Part shown: one piece after another, positions 35,369 through 47,211 of the stretch
Numbering within the stretch: position 1 is the first letter of the stretch
Layout of the letters: every line of letters starts with the position of its first letter
Position numbers and translations under genes: made by a program
Source of the DNA: Streptomyces sp. NBRC 110028
GTDB taxonomy: Bacteria > Actinomycetota > Actinomycetes > Streptomycetales > Streptomycetaceae
Length of the DNA stretch: 64,000 bases
Assembly (NCBI RefSeq): GCF_001417735.1
Contig: NZ_BBUZ01000022.1
Coordinates: forward strand, 1 to 64,000
Reading direction: 5' to 3'
Notes under the pieces: generated by a model
Databases searched by the model: none
Seen by the model: the letters and a program-made list of their open reading frames with translations, nothing else
What the model was told of the DNA's origin: nothing

Positions 35369-36457
35369 TTACGCGGAACAGCCCGCGAGGGCCGGGACGC
35401 AGTTGTTCGGGTTGTTGCCGGTCACGTTCGTCGCCGACAGCGACACCGAACCGCCGTCGGAGAAGATGCCGCCGCCCTGGCTGCCATGGGCGGTATTGTC
35501 GGTGATGTTGGTGCCGACGATTTGCGTGTTTCCGGCGTGGTTGAAGAGTCCGCCGCCGTTGAGGGTGGCGACGTTTCCGGACACCACGGCGGCCTGCAAA
35601 TGCAGTGCGCTGTCGAAGTTCGCGATACCGGCGCCGCTGCCTCCCGCCGTATTTCCGATGATGCGTCCGCCATTGAAGGTCATATCTCCGATGGACGTCC
35701 AGATACCGCCGCCCTCGAAATCATTTGCGTGGTTGGTCTCGATCCTCACGGCGGTCAGGACGGAATTCCCCCAGTTCGCGATGGCGCCGCCGGTGCTGTC
35801 GGCGGTGTTGTCGGAGAACGTGCTGCTGTTGGCGGCCAGCGAGCCCCCCGTACTGACGTGCACACCGCCGCCGTCGTTGGCGGTGTTGCCCGAGACGTGG
35901 CTCGAGCCGAGGGTGGCCGTGGCGCCCGAACCGACCTCGATGCCGCCACCGACACTACTCGCGGCGTTCGTGGTGGCCGCACTCTGAGCCAGGGTCAGGG
36001 CGCCCAGGTCGAGGATGCCGCCCCCGACCACCGCCCTGCCCCCCGAGAGCGTCACCCCGCTGACGGTCAGACGGCCGCCGGGCGCGACCTCGGCGATGCG
36101 GAAGTCCAGGGCCGAGGCGCTGCGTCTGATGGTCGCTCCGGTACCGCTGATGGTCACCTTCCCGGTGATGACCGGCAGCCCGTCGGGGCCGTTGGAGCCG
36201 GTCTCCGCCGCGGAGGCCAGGGTGTACACACACCCCGTGGCAAGGGAAACGGTTCCCCCTCCAGCCGTGTTGTTGGCGGTGGTGACGGCGGCGACCAGGG
36301 CAGCCGTGTCCCCACAGGGCACGACGGACAGGGCGGGCTCCTCACCACCGCCTCCGCCCCGGCCCTCGGCGGCCCCTGCGGGAGCGGAAAACGCCCACGC
36401 CGATACCGCAAGCGTCATGATCGGGATGAAACCGCGAACCGCTGCCACGAGTCGCAC
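35369..36457 (-). CDS. Secreted right-handed beta-helix protein (copy A)
   Basis: 362 aa, GTG start behind AAGGAG. Signal peptide about 1-30 (SAPAGAA). The mature protein has many short GNTA-x-GGGI/L repeats (SGNTANDGGGVHV, SDNTADSTGGAIAN, TDNTAHGSQGGGIFS) typical of right-handed parallel beta-helices of the polymorphic outer-membrane or pectate-lyase-like type. It ends NNPNNC-x6-GC, as does the copy at 37118. No catalytic residues could be assigned; likely a surface or matrix protein. Confidence 0.82.
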   Translation of the reverse strand: MRLVAAVRGFIPIMTLAVSAWAFSAPAGAAEGRGGGGGEEPALSVVPCGDTAALVAAVTTANNTAGGGTVSLATGCVYTLASAAETGSNGPDGLPVITGKVTISGTGATIRRSASALDFRIAEVAPGGRLTVSGVTLSGGRAVVGGGILDLGALTLAQSAATTNAASSVGGGIEVGSGATATLGSSHVSGNTANDGGGVHVSTGGSLAANSSTFSDNTADSTGGAIANWGNSVLTAVRIETNHANDFEGGGIWTSIGDMTFNGGRIIGNTAGGSGAGIANFDSALHLQAAVVSGNVATLNGGGLFNHAGNTQIVGTNITDNTAHGSQGGGIFSDGGSVSLSATNVTGNNPNNCVPALAGCSA

Positions 36458-37117
36458 GAGATGTCTCCTTCACTGTTCCGGGTGGCGCGCTGCCACGCTG
36501 CCCTTCCAGGGGTGCCTCATCGCCGCGTGGCGGGACCTCGCCCGGAACTGGAGGAGAGTCCGCCACGCACTACCGATCACGAGACGCGGCAGAGCAGCGG
36601 AATCAGCCTGTCCGAAGCGCGGGAGGACGGCACCCGCTGAGTGCCGGGCGGGTGACATTCCGTCCGGAAAGGGGGGCGGTGTGCACGGGTGATCGCCGGT
36701 CAGGCTGAGAAACGGTGCGGCCCACGCGGCGAATGGCATCCGCGGGCCGGGAAAATGGGCGCTCGCCCCGGCGCCGGGCGCACGCGACCCACATCCACGA
36801 CTGGTCCGGGGCCCAAATGCGTGACCTTCTGCGGCCTCGCGCGGTGCGCCGGAACAAAAGGGCCCCTAACGGCGCCTAATCTGATTATCCAATAAGTCAC
36901 TTCCGCCTCGGAAGATACCCGTTCACGCCTTCACCCTGCCTAGGATGCTCAGTTCAATTCTGCTAAGCGAGACGAACGACACCTCGCGTGGTCTCGCGCC
37001 GAGCTGAGATCCAGACTGCCATGAGGTGGGGAAACCTGTCGTTTGATTGGCCGAGCCGACGGATCCCAACTTGAGCCGAGGGAATAGCCAATCAGGATCC
37101 CAAACAAGGAGCCCCCC
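36458..37117. other. 660-bp divergent gap between the two beta-helix genes
   Basis: No convincing gene. It must hold promoters for both secreted beta-helix genes. A low-GC stretch near 36870-36900 (TAATCTGATTATCC) is the best promoter-like region. Short ORFs here have no domains. Confidence 0.5.
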
Positions 37118-38335
37118 GTGAGATTCCCACCCAGAGCAGGCGCAGTACTGTCCGTCATCGGGCTTGCCATCGGACTGGCCACCATGCCCACCCCGGCGTC
37201 CGCCGCCACCATCGCCTGCAACGACGTACCGGCGCTGAAGGCGGCCATCACCGCCGCGAACAGCGGTGGCGGAACTGTCAGCCTGGCTCCGTCCTGCGTC
37301 TACCACCTCGGCCCCACGGCCGACAACGACTCCAATGGTCTGCCCGTCATCACGGGCGCGGTCACCATCAACGGCAACGGCTCGACGATCCAGCGGGACA
37401 GCGGGACGTTCCGCATCTTCGAGGTCGCCGGCCCGACCGGCGACCTCACCCTCAACTCGCTCACCGTGCGGAACGGCAACCCGGGAGGGAGTAACGGCGG
37501 AGGCATCCTCGTCGATTCCGGGGGCAAGCTGACCGTCCAGAGCGGAAGCGCCATCACGGGCAACACCGCCTCCAATGGCGGCGGCATCTTCACCAACGGC
37601 AGCACCGTCATCAGGTCCAGCACCGTCAGTGCGAACACCGCGAGCGGATTCGGCGGCGGAATCGGCGTCGGTGGCAGCGGCTCCCTCCAGCTGGCGTCCT
37701 CGACGGTCACGGGGAACACCGGTAACTTCTCCGGCGGCATCGGCTTCGACTTCGGCAGCACCGGCACGATCACCTCAAGCCGCATCACCAACAACCAGGC
37801 CAATGTCAACGGCGGTGGGCTGGCCAACGACGGCACCCTGACGATCACGAGCACGGTCTTCTCGGGCAACACCGCCGGCCAGCACGGCGGTGCGGTGGCC
37901 AACGACCGCACGCTGACGCTCAGGAGCAGTTCCTTCTCCGGCAACACCGCCGCTCAGAATGGAGGCGGGCTGGCCAACTTCGGCGCCAGCGGCCAGGCAA
38001 CCATCATCAGCAACAGCTTCCAGTCCAATCAGGCGGGCACGGCCACGTCCAATGGCTTCGGAGGCGGACTGGCCACCTTCGACGGCGCGAGCACCACGCT
38101 CACCAGCACCTCGTTCAAACTCAATCGGGCGGGCACGGCCACGTCCAATGGCTTCGGAGGCGGACTGGCGACGCTCAACGGATCCAGCGCCACGCTCAAC
38201 ACCACCACCGTCGTCCTGAACACCGCGACGACGACCGGAGGGGGCATCTACAACAACGCCTCCACCACCACCCTCAACAACAGCGTGGTGACGAACAACA
38301 ATCCCAACAACTGTGTCGGTGTAGCAGGCTGCTGA
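37118..38335 (+). CDS. Secreted right-handed beta-helix protein (copy B)
   Basis: 405 aa, GTG start behind AAGGAG. Signal peptide ends near ASA/AT (about 29). The N-terminal part starts IACNDVPALKAAITAANSGG, matching copy A. Repeats such as GNTASNGGGIFTNG and GNTAAQNGGGLAN fill the rest. Two stretches TATSNGFGGGLAT come from a 41-nt exact DNA repeat 96 bp apart, a recent one-coil duplication. It ends NNPNNCVGVAGC. Probably extracellular; function unknown. Confidence 0.85.
   Translation: MRFPPRAGAVLSVIGLAIGLATMPTPASAATIACNDVPALKAAITAANSGGGTVSLAPSCVYHLGPTADNDSNGLPVITGAVTINGNGSTIQRDSGTFRIFEVAGPTGDLTLNSLTVRNGNPGGSNGGGILVDSGGKLTVQSGSAITGNTASNGGGIFTNGSTVIRSSTVSANTASGFGGGIGVGGSGSLQLASSTVTGNTGNFSGGIGFDFGSTGTITSSRITNNQANVNGGGLANDGTLTITSTVFSGNTAGQHGGAVANDRTLTLRSSSFSGNTAAQNGGGLANFGASGQATIISNSFQSNQAGTATSNGFGGGLATFDGASTTLTSTSFKLNRAGTATSNGFGGGLATLNGSSATLNTTTVVLNTATTTGGGIYNNASTTTLNNSVVTNNNPNNCVGVAGC
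38033..38169 (+). repeat. 41-nt exact direct repeat within beta-helix gene B
   Basis: The same 41 nt (starting GCGGGCACGGCCACG) occur at 38033-38073 and 38129-38169, 96 bp apart, exactly 32 codons. The unit adds one stretch of the helix and stays in frame. Confidence 0.9.
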
Positions 38336-38362
38336 CCCACGACCGGGGTCAGGGACGGCCCC

Positions 38363-38393
38363 GAGGCACCACCCCGGCCCAGGGTGGTGCCTC
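38363..38393 (+). terminator. Terminator after beta-helix gene B
   Basis: Perfect 12-bp stem, GAGGCACCACCC and GGGTGGTGCCTC, 7-nt loop, 28 bp past the stop. Confidence 0.75.
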
Positions 38394-38445
38394 CTCGCGT
38401 GTGGCCCGACCCGCTCATGGTCCTCACGGCGCGTCCGAATGATCC

Positions 38446-38478
38446 AGGCCCAGGCCAGATACTCTCTGACCTGGGCCT
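38446..38478 (-). terminator. Hairpin downstream of tRNA-Lys
   Basis: Inverted repeat AGGCCCAGG and CCTGGGCCT with a 15-nt loop, just 3' of the minus-strand tRNA. Confidence 0.45.
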
Positions 38479-38484
38479 TCACTG

Positions 38485-38557
38485 TGGGTCATCAGGGGCT
38501 CGAACCCTGAACCAATGGATTAAAAGTCCACTGCTCTGCCAATTGAGCTAATGACCC
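38485..38557 (-). tRNA. tRNA-Lys (anticodon TTT)
   Basis: A 73-nt cloverleaf on the minus strand: acceptor GGGTCAT pairs with ATGACCC, anticodon loop ACTTTTAAT with TTT, T arm GGTTCGAGCC. CCA is not encoded. Confidence 0.95.
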
Positions 38558-38620
38558 GCACCCCCGCAGCATAGCCCGGCCACGGGGTCCGCCCCGAGAC
38601 AATATCGCCCCGGACCGAAA

Positions 38621-38649
38621 GGCCGTGCAACCGCGGGGGTTGCACGGCC
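38621..38649 (-). terminator. Terminator after the DEAD-box helicase gene
   Basis: Perfect 12-bp stem GGCCGTGCAACC and GGTTGCACGGCC, 5-nt loop, 15 bp past the minus-strand stop. Confidence 0.75.
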
Positions 38650-38663
38650 CTCATCGGCGTCGG

Positions 38664-40772
38664 TCAGCCGTTGCGCTTCCAGCGCGGCTTGTCCGTGCGG
38701 CGGTCGTGCGAGCGGCCGCCGCGGTGGTCGTCACGGCTCGCCGGGCGGTCGTCGCGGCGGTCACGGTTGAAGGGGCGGTCCCCGCCGCGGTGAGGGGCCG
38801 GGTTGTGGTCACGGCGCTCGAAGGAGCGGCCACCACGGTCGTCACGACGGTCCCGGTTGAAGCCGCCACGGTCGTCGCGGCGCTCGAACGAGCGGCCACC
38901 ACGGTCGTTGTCCCGGCGGTCCCGGCTGAAGCCACCCCGGTCGTCACGACGGTCCCGGCCACCGGACGGACGGTCGTCACGACGGTCGAACGAACGGCCA
39001 CCACGGTCGTCACGACGGTCCCGGCCGAAGCCGCCACGGTCGTTGTCCCGGCGGTCCCGACGGTCGAAGTTGCCCCGCTCGTCCCGGCGCTCACCGGCCG
39101 GGGCCGTGGACTCGGACGAGCGCTGCGCGGGCACGAACGGCACGGCGTCCCCGGCGGTCTCGCCCGCCGCCGCGCCCGGCGCCTCGGCACCGGCCGTGGC
39201 CTCGGCGGCCGGGGTGAAGGTCTCGCCGCGCTCGCGCGCCGCGCGGGCCGCCAGCCGGTCGGCCTCCTCGCGCAGCTCGGTCGCGCGCCGCTGGGCCTTC
39301 TCCAGCTCCCGGGTGAGGTCCTGCGCCTCGCGCTCGGCCTGCTTGGCGGAGTTCGCGGCGGCCTCGGCCTGCACCTCGGTGAGCGAACGGGCGCCGGTGA
39401 TCAGGGCCACGTCCTCGTCGAAGACGCCCGCGCCGCCGACGATGTGACGGGAGGCGTCGACGCCCGCGTCCTCCATCAGCCGGAAGATCTGCCGCCGCTG
39501 GTGCGGCAGGGCCAGCGACACGACGGTGCCGCTCTTGCCCGCCCGCGCCGTACGGCCGGAGCGGTGCAGGTAGTCCTTGTGGTCACCGGCCGGGTCCACG
39601 TTGAGCACCAGGTCGATGCCGTCGACGTGGATGCCGCGGGCGGCGACGTCGGTGGCGACGAGCACGTTGACGTACCCGTCCTTGAAGTCGGCCAGGGTCC
39701 TGGTCCGGGCGCCCTGCGTCATGCCGCCGTGCAGGGCGTCGGCGCGCACCCCGGCGTCGCACAGCTGCTCGGCGACCCGGTCGCAGCCCAGCTGGGTGCG
39801 GACGAAGATGATCGTGCGGCCCTTGCGCGCCGCGATGGCGGCGGTGACCGGGGCCTTGTCCTTCGGCTTCACCACGAGCACGTGGTGGGTCATCGTGGTG
39901 ACCGCGCCCTGCGCCGAGTCGACCTCGTGGGTGACCGGGTCGACCAGGTAGCGCTTGACCAGGCTGTCGATCTCGTTCTCCAGCGTCGCGGAGAACAGCA
40001 GCCGCTGGCCGCCCCCCGGCACCAGGTCCAGGATCTCGGTGACCTCGGGCAGGAAGCCCATGTCGGCCATCTGGTCGGCCTCGTCGAGGACGGCGACCTG
40101 GACCTTGTCGAGGGTCGCGGCGCCGCGGTCGATGATGTCGCGCAGCCGGCCCGGGGTGGCGACCAGGATGTCCACGCCCCGCTCCAGGGCGTAGATCTGA
40201 TTGCCCATCGAGGTGCCGCCGCAGACGACCTTGAGCTTGAGACCGAGGACGTCGCCGTACGGCTGCAGCGCGTCGCTCACCTGCATGGCCAGCTCGCGGG
40301 TCGGGGTGAGGATGAGGCCCCGGGGGCGCTTCTTCTCGGTGTGGCCGCCGGCCAGCGTGGTCAGCAGCGGGAGGCCGAAGGAGAGGGTCTTGCCGGAGCC
40401 GGTGCGGCCGCGGCCGAGGATGTCCTTCCCGGCCATGGCGTCGGGGATGGTCGCGGCCTGGATCGGGAAGGGCGTGGTGACGCCGTTCTGCGCGAGCTTG
40501 CGGACGATCTGCTCGGGGAGGCCGAGGTCGGCGAAGGTGATGTCGGGGCCCTTGGAGGTCTCGGGAGCGCTCTGTTCGGCGGCAGCGGTGTCATCGCCGT
40601 CATCGGTGGAGACGTCGGCGCCGGCGGCGCGCTCGGTGGCGGGGGCGGACTCGGCGCGCTCGACCGGCTGGGCCTGCTCGGCCTGGGGCTGCTCGACCGG
40701 CTGGGACTGGTCGCCGTGGTCGCCCTGCTCGTCGACGGCGGGCATGACGGCGTGATCAGTGGAAACGGACAT
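38664..40772 (-). CDS. DEAD-box RNA helicase with Arg/Asp/Gly-rich tail
   Basis: 702 aa from ATG (MSVSTDHAVMPAVDEQG) behind GGAAGG. Order: acidic Gln/Glu N-terminus; Q motif; Walker A GRTGSGKT near 125; DEAD near 228; SAT near 260; HRSGRTARAG near 405; a coiled-coil segment about 460-500; then a long tail (about 545-700) of DRRDDRGG-type repeats that should bind RNA without sequence specificity. It unwinds RNA in ribosome assembly or decay, perhaps in the cold. Confidence 0.93.
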   Translation of the reverse strand: MSVSTDHAVMPAVDEQGDHGDQSQPVEQPQAEQAQPVERAESAPATERAAGADVSTDDGDDTAAAEQSAPETSKGPDITFADLGLPEQIVRKLAQNGVTTPFPIQAATIPDAMAGKDILGRGRTGSGKTLSFGLPLLTTLAGGHTEKKRPRGLILTPTRELAMQVSDALQPYGDVLGLKLKVVCGGTSMGNQIYALERGVDILVATPGRLRDIIDRGAATLDKVQVAVLDEADQMADMGFLPEVTEILDLVPGGGQRLLFSATLENEIDSLVKRYLVDPVTHEVDSAQGAVTTMTHHVLVVKPKDKAPVTAAIAARKGRTIIFVRTQLGCDRVAEQLCDAGVRADALHGGMTQGARTRTLADFKDGYVNVLVATDVAARGIHVDGIDLVLNVDPAGDHKDYLHRSGRTARAGKSGTVVSLALPHQRRQIFRLMEDAGVDASRHIVGGAGVFDEDVALITGARSLTEVQAEAAANSAKQAEREAQDLTRELEKAQRRATELREEADRLAARAARERGETFTPAAEATAGAEAPGAAAGETAGDAVPFVPAQRSSESTAPAGERRDERGNFDRRDRRDNDRGGFGRDRRDDRGGRSFDRRDDRPSGGRDRRDDRGGFSRDRRDNDRGGRSFERRDDRGGFNRDRRDDRGGRSFERRDHNPAPHRGGDRPFNRDRRDDRPASRDDHRGGRSHDRRTDKPRWKRNG

Positions 40773-41033
40773 GCGAAATGCGAAACCTTCCGGAGTCTCG
40801 GCACGCGCCCAAACTCCGTGTTGTCGCAAACGACCGCCTCTATGCGGTCAGCCACGGGATGGCAAGGAACGCGCCTCGCGGCGCACTTCGATGAGGCGCC
40901 GGGCAAATGGGATCAAACGATCTACCACCATACGCACCCCCACCCCCCAAGAGCAAATTCGCTGGGCCAACCGGCTGTCCCCGCCCCCCGTGCCACGCGT
41001 CACACCCCGCCCCGCGCCGGGCGCTCGCCCCCG

Positions 41034-41591
41034 TTACTCCTCGGACTCCTCGGGCTCCGAAGCGGGCGCGGACGCCGGCTCCGACGGGGTGGGCTTGGGA
41101 TCGGGCGCGCTCGGCGGCGGGCTCGACGGGCGCGGCTCCGGGGCGGCCTCGGAGGGCGCGGGCTGACCCGGCTCCGGCGGCAGGGACGGCGCCGGGCCGT
41201 GCGCCCGGGAGCCACCCTTCCCGGCCGACGGCGTGGGCTCCGCCCCGGGCTCCGCGACGGCGGACGCCGACGGCGAACGGCGCTCGCCGCCCTTGCGCTT
41301 GTGGCCCTTGGCGTCCCTCGGCGCCACCGTGTACGTATGCCCCCGGCCGTCGGTGCGCACCACCACGCCGCCGCCGGGCTCGGACACCCCGCCGCCCTTG
41401 CCGGAGCCGCCCCGGTGCCGGTCCGGCTTACCGGAGTCGTCGGAGATGCTCATGCAGCCGCCCAGGGCCAGGGCCCCGGCCACCAGGGTCACCACCACGG
41501 CACTCCGCGCCGAGACGCGGGGGCCGCGCGAGGCGCGGGGCGCGTCGGTCCGAGGGGAACGGTCGGTGCGTGGAGCGGGGGTTCCAGACAT
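41034..41591 (-). CDS. Putative lipoprotein with Pro/Ser/Glu-rich C-terminus
   Basis: 185 aa from ATG behind CTGGAGGTG. N-terminal Arg-rich stretch, hydrophobic helix and lipobox LALGGC (Cys near 45). The rest is disordered: Gly/Lys-rich, then PAPSEAAPEPRPSSPPPSAP-like repeats, ending EEPEESEE-like acidic residues. No enzymatic domain. Probably a wall-spanning linker protein. Function unknown. Confidence 0.7.
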   Translation of the reverse strand: MSGTPAPRTDRSPRTDAPRASRGPRVSARSAVVVTLVAGALALGGCMSISDDSGKPDRHRGGSGKGGGVSEPGGGVVVRTDGRGHTYTVAPRDAKGHKRKGGERRSPSASAVAEPGAEPTPSAGKGGSRAHGPAPSLPPEPGQPAPSEAAPEPRPSSPPPSAPDPKPTPSEPASAPASEPEESEE

Positions 41592-41695
41592 GCGTGGGAC
41601 ACCTCCAGGCCGCAGGGCTGTGACGCAGTGCCCAACTGGCCCCACCCCCCTTAGGACACGCGTGCGGCGTAACCCGTGCGCCACGCACGGTTCCC

Positions 41696-42046
41696 TCACC
41701 CGTAGCCGAGGGCGTGCAGCCGCTCGTCGTCGATGCCGAAGTGGTGCGCGATCTCGTGCACCACGGTCACCTCGGTCTCCTGGACGACGTCCTCCCGGGT
41801 CTCGCTCATGCGCAGCGTCGGCCCCCGGTAGACCGTGATCCGGTCGGGCAGGACGCCCGCGTACCACTCGCCGCGGTCGGTGAGCGGCGTCCCCTCGTAG
41901 AGCCCCAGCAGCTCGGGGTCGTGGGACGGCGGCTCGTCCTCCACGAACACCGCGACATTGTCCATCAGCCGCGTCAGCTCCGGCGGGATCCGGTCCAGCG
42001 CCTCGGCGACCAGTTCCTCGAACTCCTCGCGCGTCATCTCCAGCAC
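41696..42046 (-). CDS. Minimal zincin metallopeptidase-like protein
   Basis: 116 aa from GTG (VLEMTREEFEELV); an ATG three codons later is equally possible. It carries HEIAHHFGIDD, an HExxH zinc motif, near residue 100, preceded by TVYRGPTLRM. Matches the short zincin-1 family found next to housekeeping genes in actinobacteria. Cytoplasmic; substrate unknown. Divergent from the metallophosphoesterase across 83 bp. Confidence 0.85.
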   Translation of the reverse strand: MLEMTREEFEELVAEALDRIPPELTRLMDNVAVFVEDEPPSHDPELLGLYEGTPLTDRGEWYAGVLPDRITVYRGPTLRMSETREDVVQETEVTVVHEIAHHFGIDDERLHALGYG

Positions 42047-42129
42047 GTGGCCATTGTCGAACAGCCGAGCCCGGAACGGGACGGTCCGCGCCCGGGAATG
42101 GTGGCCGTACGTCCGGGCATACGGGCCCC

Positions 42130-43599
42130 ATGGCCCGCGACCCGCTCCCCCTCGCCTCCGCCGCCGAGCGGCCACGGCCGGTCGTCCGCGCCATCGGGCT
42201 GGCCGCGGTGACCGTGCTCGGGGCCTGGATGGGGCTGCTGGTCGTCGGGAGCGTCCACGCCTCGGTGGGCCCGATGGACACCCGGATGGCGCTCAGGCCG
42301 TCCCTCACCGGCGGCACCAAGATCAACGTGTCCCCGCTCGGGGCCCTCGAACTCCGCAGCCACCACGCCCCGCTCCGCCTCGACGTCGATGTGGACCGGC
42401 TCGACCCCATCCGGTCCGCGGCGCTGGTCGACCACCCCGAGCGGCTGTCCGGGCTGCAGGAGGAGGTGGCGGGCGATGTCGTCCGCGGCACCCGGGACCT
42501 GGCGGTGCGCTCCTGCGCGGCCGTCGTCTTCGGCGCCACCGCGCTGGGCCTGGCCGTCTACCGCCGCCCGCGCCGGGCGCTGGCCGCGGGCGGCCTCGCG
42601 CTCGGGCTGCTGGCCGCCTCCGGCGGCGCCGCGTACGCGACCTGGAACCCGAAGTCGGTGCTGGAGCCGCGCTATTCGGGGCTGCTGTCCAGCGCGCCCT
42701 CGGTGGTCGGCAACGCGCGCAGCATCGTCACCGACTTCGACGTGTACCAGCGGGAGCTGGCCCGGCTGGTGACCAATGTCACGCGGCTGTACGAGGCGAC
42801 ATCGACCCTGCCCGCCTACCGACCCGATCCGACGACGATGCGCGTCCTGCACGTATCGGACATCCACCTCAACCCGGCCGCCTGGCACATCGTCCAGTCA
42901 CTGGTCGAGCAGTACAAGATCGATGTGATCGTCGACACGGGCGACACGATGGACCACGGCACCGCCGCCGAGAACGGCTTCCTCGAACCGGTCTCCGACC
43001 TCGGCGCCCCCTATGTATGGGTACGCGGCAATCATGACTCGGCGACGACGCAGCGCCATCTGTCCGGCCGCAAGGGCGTCCACGTCGTCGACGACGGGCG
43101 GACGGTGACCGTCGCTGGTCTGCGGATCGCGGGCGTCGGCGATCCGCAGTTCACCCCGGACCGCTCCGCCGCCGTGGCCGGGGACGCCGCCGAGCGCCGG
43201 GCGGGCCGGGCGCTGGCCGACGCGATCCGGGCCCGGAAGGCGGCGGGCGCGCCGGTGGACATCGCCGTCGCCCACAATCCGCTCGCCGCCGAGGAGACCG
43301 ACGGCACGGTCCCCCTCGCCCTCGCCGGTCATGTCCACCACCGCCGGACGCAGGTGCTGCCCGGCGGCACCCGGCTGATGACGGAGGGCTCGACGGGCGG
43401 CAGCGGGCTGCGCGCGGTGGACGACGCCGAGCCCGACACGGTGCAGGCGTCGGTCCTCTACCTGGACCGGGACACTCATCGGCTGCAGGCCTGGGACGAG
43501 ATAGATCTGGGCGGGCTCGGGCTGGCCAAGGCCGAGGTCAGCCGCCATCTGCCCGCCGAGAACCGGCCCGGCGCGGCCCCGGCGACGACCGCTCGGTAA
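42130..43599 (+). CDS. Membrane-anchored metallophosphoesterase
   Basis: 489 aa. Two or three membrane segments lie in the first 190 residues (ACC: about 22-42, 130-150, 155-175). The calcineurin-like domain starts near 240 with all metal motifs: SDIHLN, DTGDTMD, RGNHDSATT and AGHVHH. It should hydrolyse a phospho-mono- or diester on the outer face. It lies directly upstream of tRNA-Glu. Confidence 0.88.
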   Translation: MARDPLPLASAAERPRPVVRAIGLAAVTVLGAWMGLLVVGSVHASVGPMDTRMALRPSLTGGTKINVSPLGALELRSHHAPLRLDVDVDRLDPIRSAALVDHPERLSGLQEEVAGDVVRGTRDLAVRSCAAVVFGATALGLAVYRRPRRALAAGGLALGLLAASGGAAYATWNPKSVLEPRYSGLLSSAPSVVGNARSIVTDFDVYQRELARLVTNVTRLYEATSTLPAYRPDPTTMRVLHVSDIHLNPAAWHIVQSLVEQYKIDVIVDTGDTMDHGTAAENGFLEPVSDLGAPYVWVRGNHDSATTQRHLSGRKGVHVVDDGRTVTVAGLRIAGVGDPQFTPDRSAAVAGDAAERRAGRALADAIRARKAAGAPVDIAVAHNPLAAEETDGTVPLALAGHVHHRRTQVLPGGTRLMTEGSTGGSGLRAVDDAEPDTVQASVLYLDRDTHRLQAWDEIDLGGLGLAKAEVSRHLPAENRPGAAPATTAR

Positions 43600-43702
43600 G
43601 CGGTTCGTCAGCGGTTCGTAAACCGTTTTGGCGAACCTCACCGGCATCCCATATGCTTCTCGCGTCCCCGAAAGCGCCGGAAGGCGCCCAGGTGGGCCAT
43701 CG

Positions 43703-43775
43703 GCCCTCATCGTCTAGTGGCCCAGGACGCCGCCCTTTCAAGGCGGTAGCACGGGTTCGAATCCCGTTGGGGGCA
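43703..43775 (+). tRNA. tRNA-Glu (anticodon TTC)
   Basis: 73 nt: acceptor GCCCTCA pairs with TGGGGGC (one G-U), anticodon loop CTTTCAA with TTC, T arm GGGTTCGAATCCC. CCA not encoded. Confidence 0.95.
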
Positions 43776-43792
43776 CCCACACGTTTTGGTGC

Positions 43793-43827
43793 GAAGGCCG
43801 CGTCTCGCTCGTCGAGACGCGGCCTTC
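43793..43827 (+). terminator. Terminator after tRNA-Glu
   Basis: Perfect 15-bp stem GAAGGCCGCGTCTCG and CGAGACGCGGCCTTC, 5-nt loop, followed by CTTTT. It also lies beyond the stop of the minus-strand GH2 gene. Confidence 0.85.
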
Positions 43828-43855
43828 GTGCTTTTCCCGGGGGTGCGTACGGCGC

Positions 43856-47017
<3,162 letters not shown>

Positions 47018-47032
47018 TCATTGTCCGTATCC

Positions 47033-47050
47033 CTCTCGAAGATTCGAGAG
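47033..47050. promoter_or_regulatory. Perfect 18-bp palindrome, candidate operator (GH2 side)
   Basis: CTCTCGAA and TTCGAGAG flank a 2-bp centre, about 125 bp before the GH2 start and 160 bp before the binding-protein gene. A perfect palindrome of this size between divergent sugar genes suggests a repressor site. Confidence 0.5.
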
Positions 47051-47125
47051 ATGCCCTGTTCAGCCGGGGATATGGAGGCAATGATTCCGACTTAGCAAAC
47101 AACATGGCACACAGCGAAACAAGTA

Positions 47126-47154
47126 TTGACAGCCGTCTCGGAGCGCTCTAGCGT
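47126..47154 (+). promoter_or_regulatory. Consensus sigma-HrdB-type promoter for the aldarate operon
   Basis: TTGACA (47126-47131), a 17-bp spacer, then TAGCGT (47149-47154). The -35 is perfect. The ATG is about 50 bp beyond the expected start site. Confidence 0.7.
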
Positions 47155-47163
47155 CCCGCCATC

Positions 47164-47200
47164 TGGTTCGTAGACATAACCAGTGTTCATCTATGCGAAC
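47164..47200. promoter_or_regulatory. Two inverted repeats just downstream of the -10 box, candidate operators
   Basis: TGGTT-N9-AACCA at 47164-47182 and GTTC-N8-GAAC at 47185-47200. They lie at the start of the transcript, where a bound repressor of GntR or similar type would block initiation. No regulator gene is adjacent. Confidence 0.5.
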
Positions 47201-47211
47201 GAGCGGTGGCC

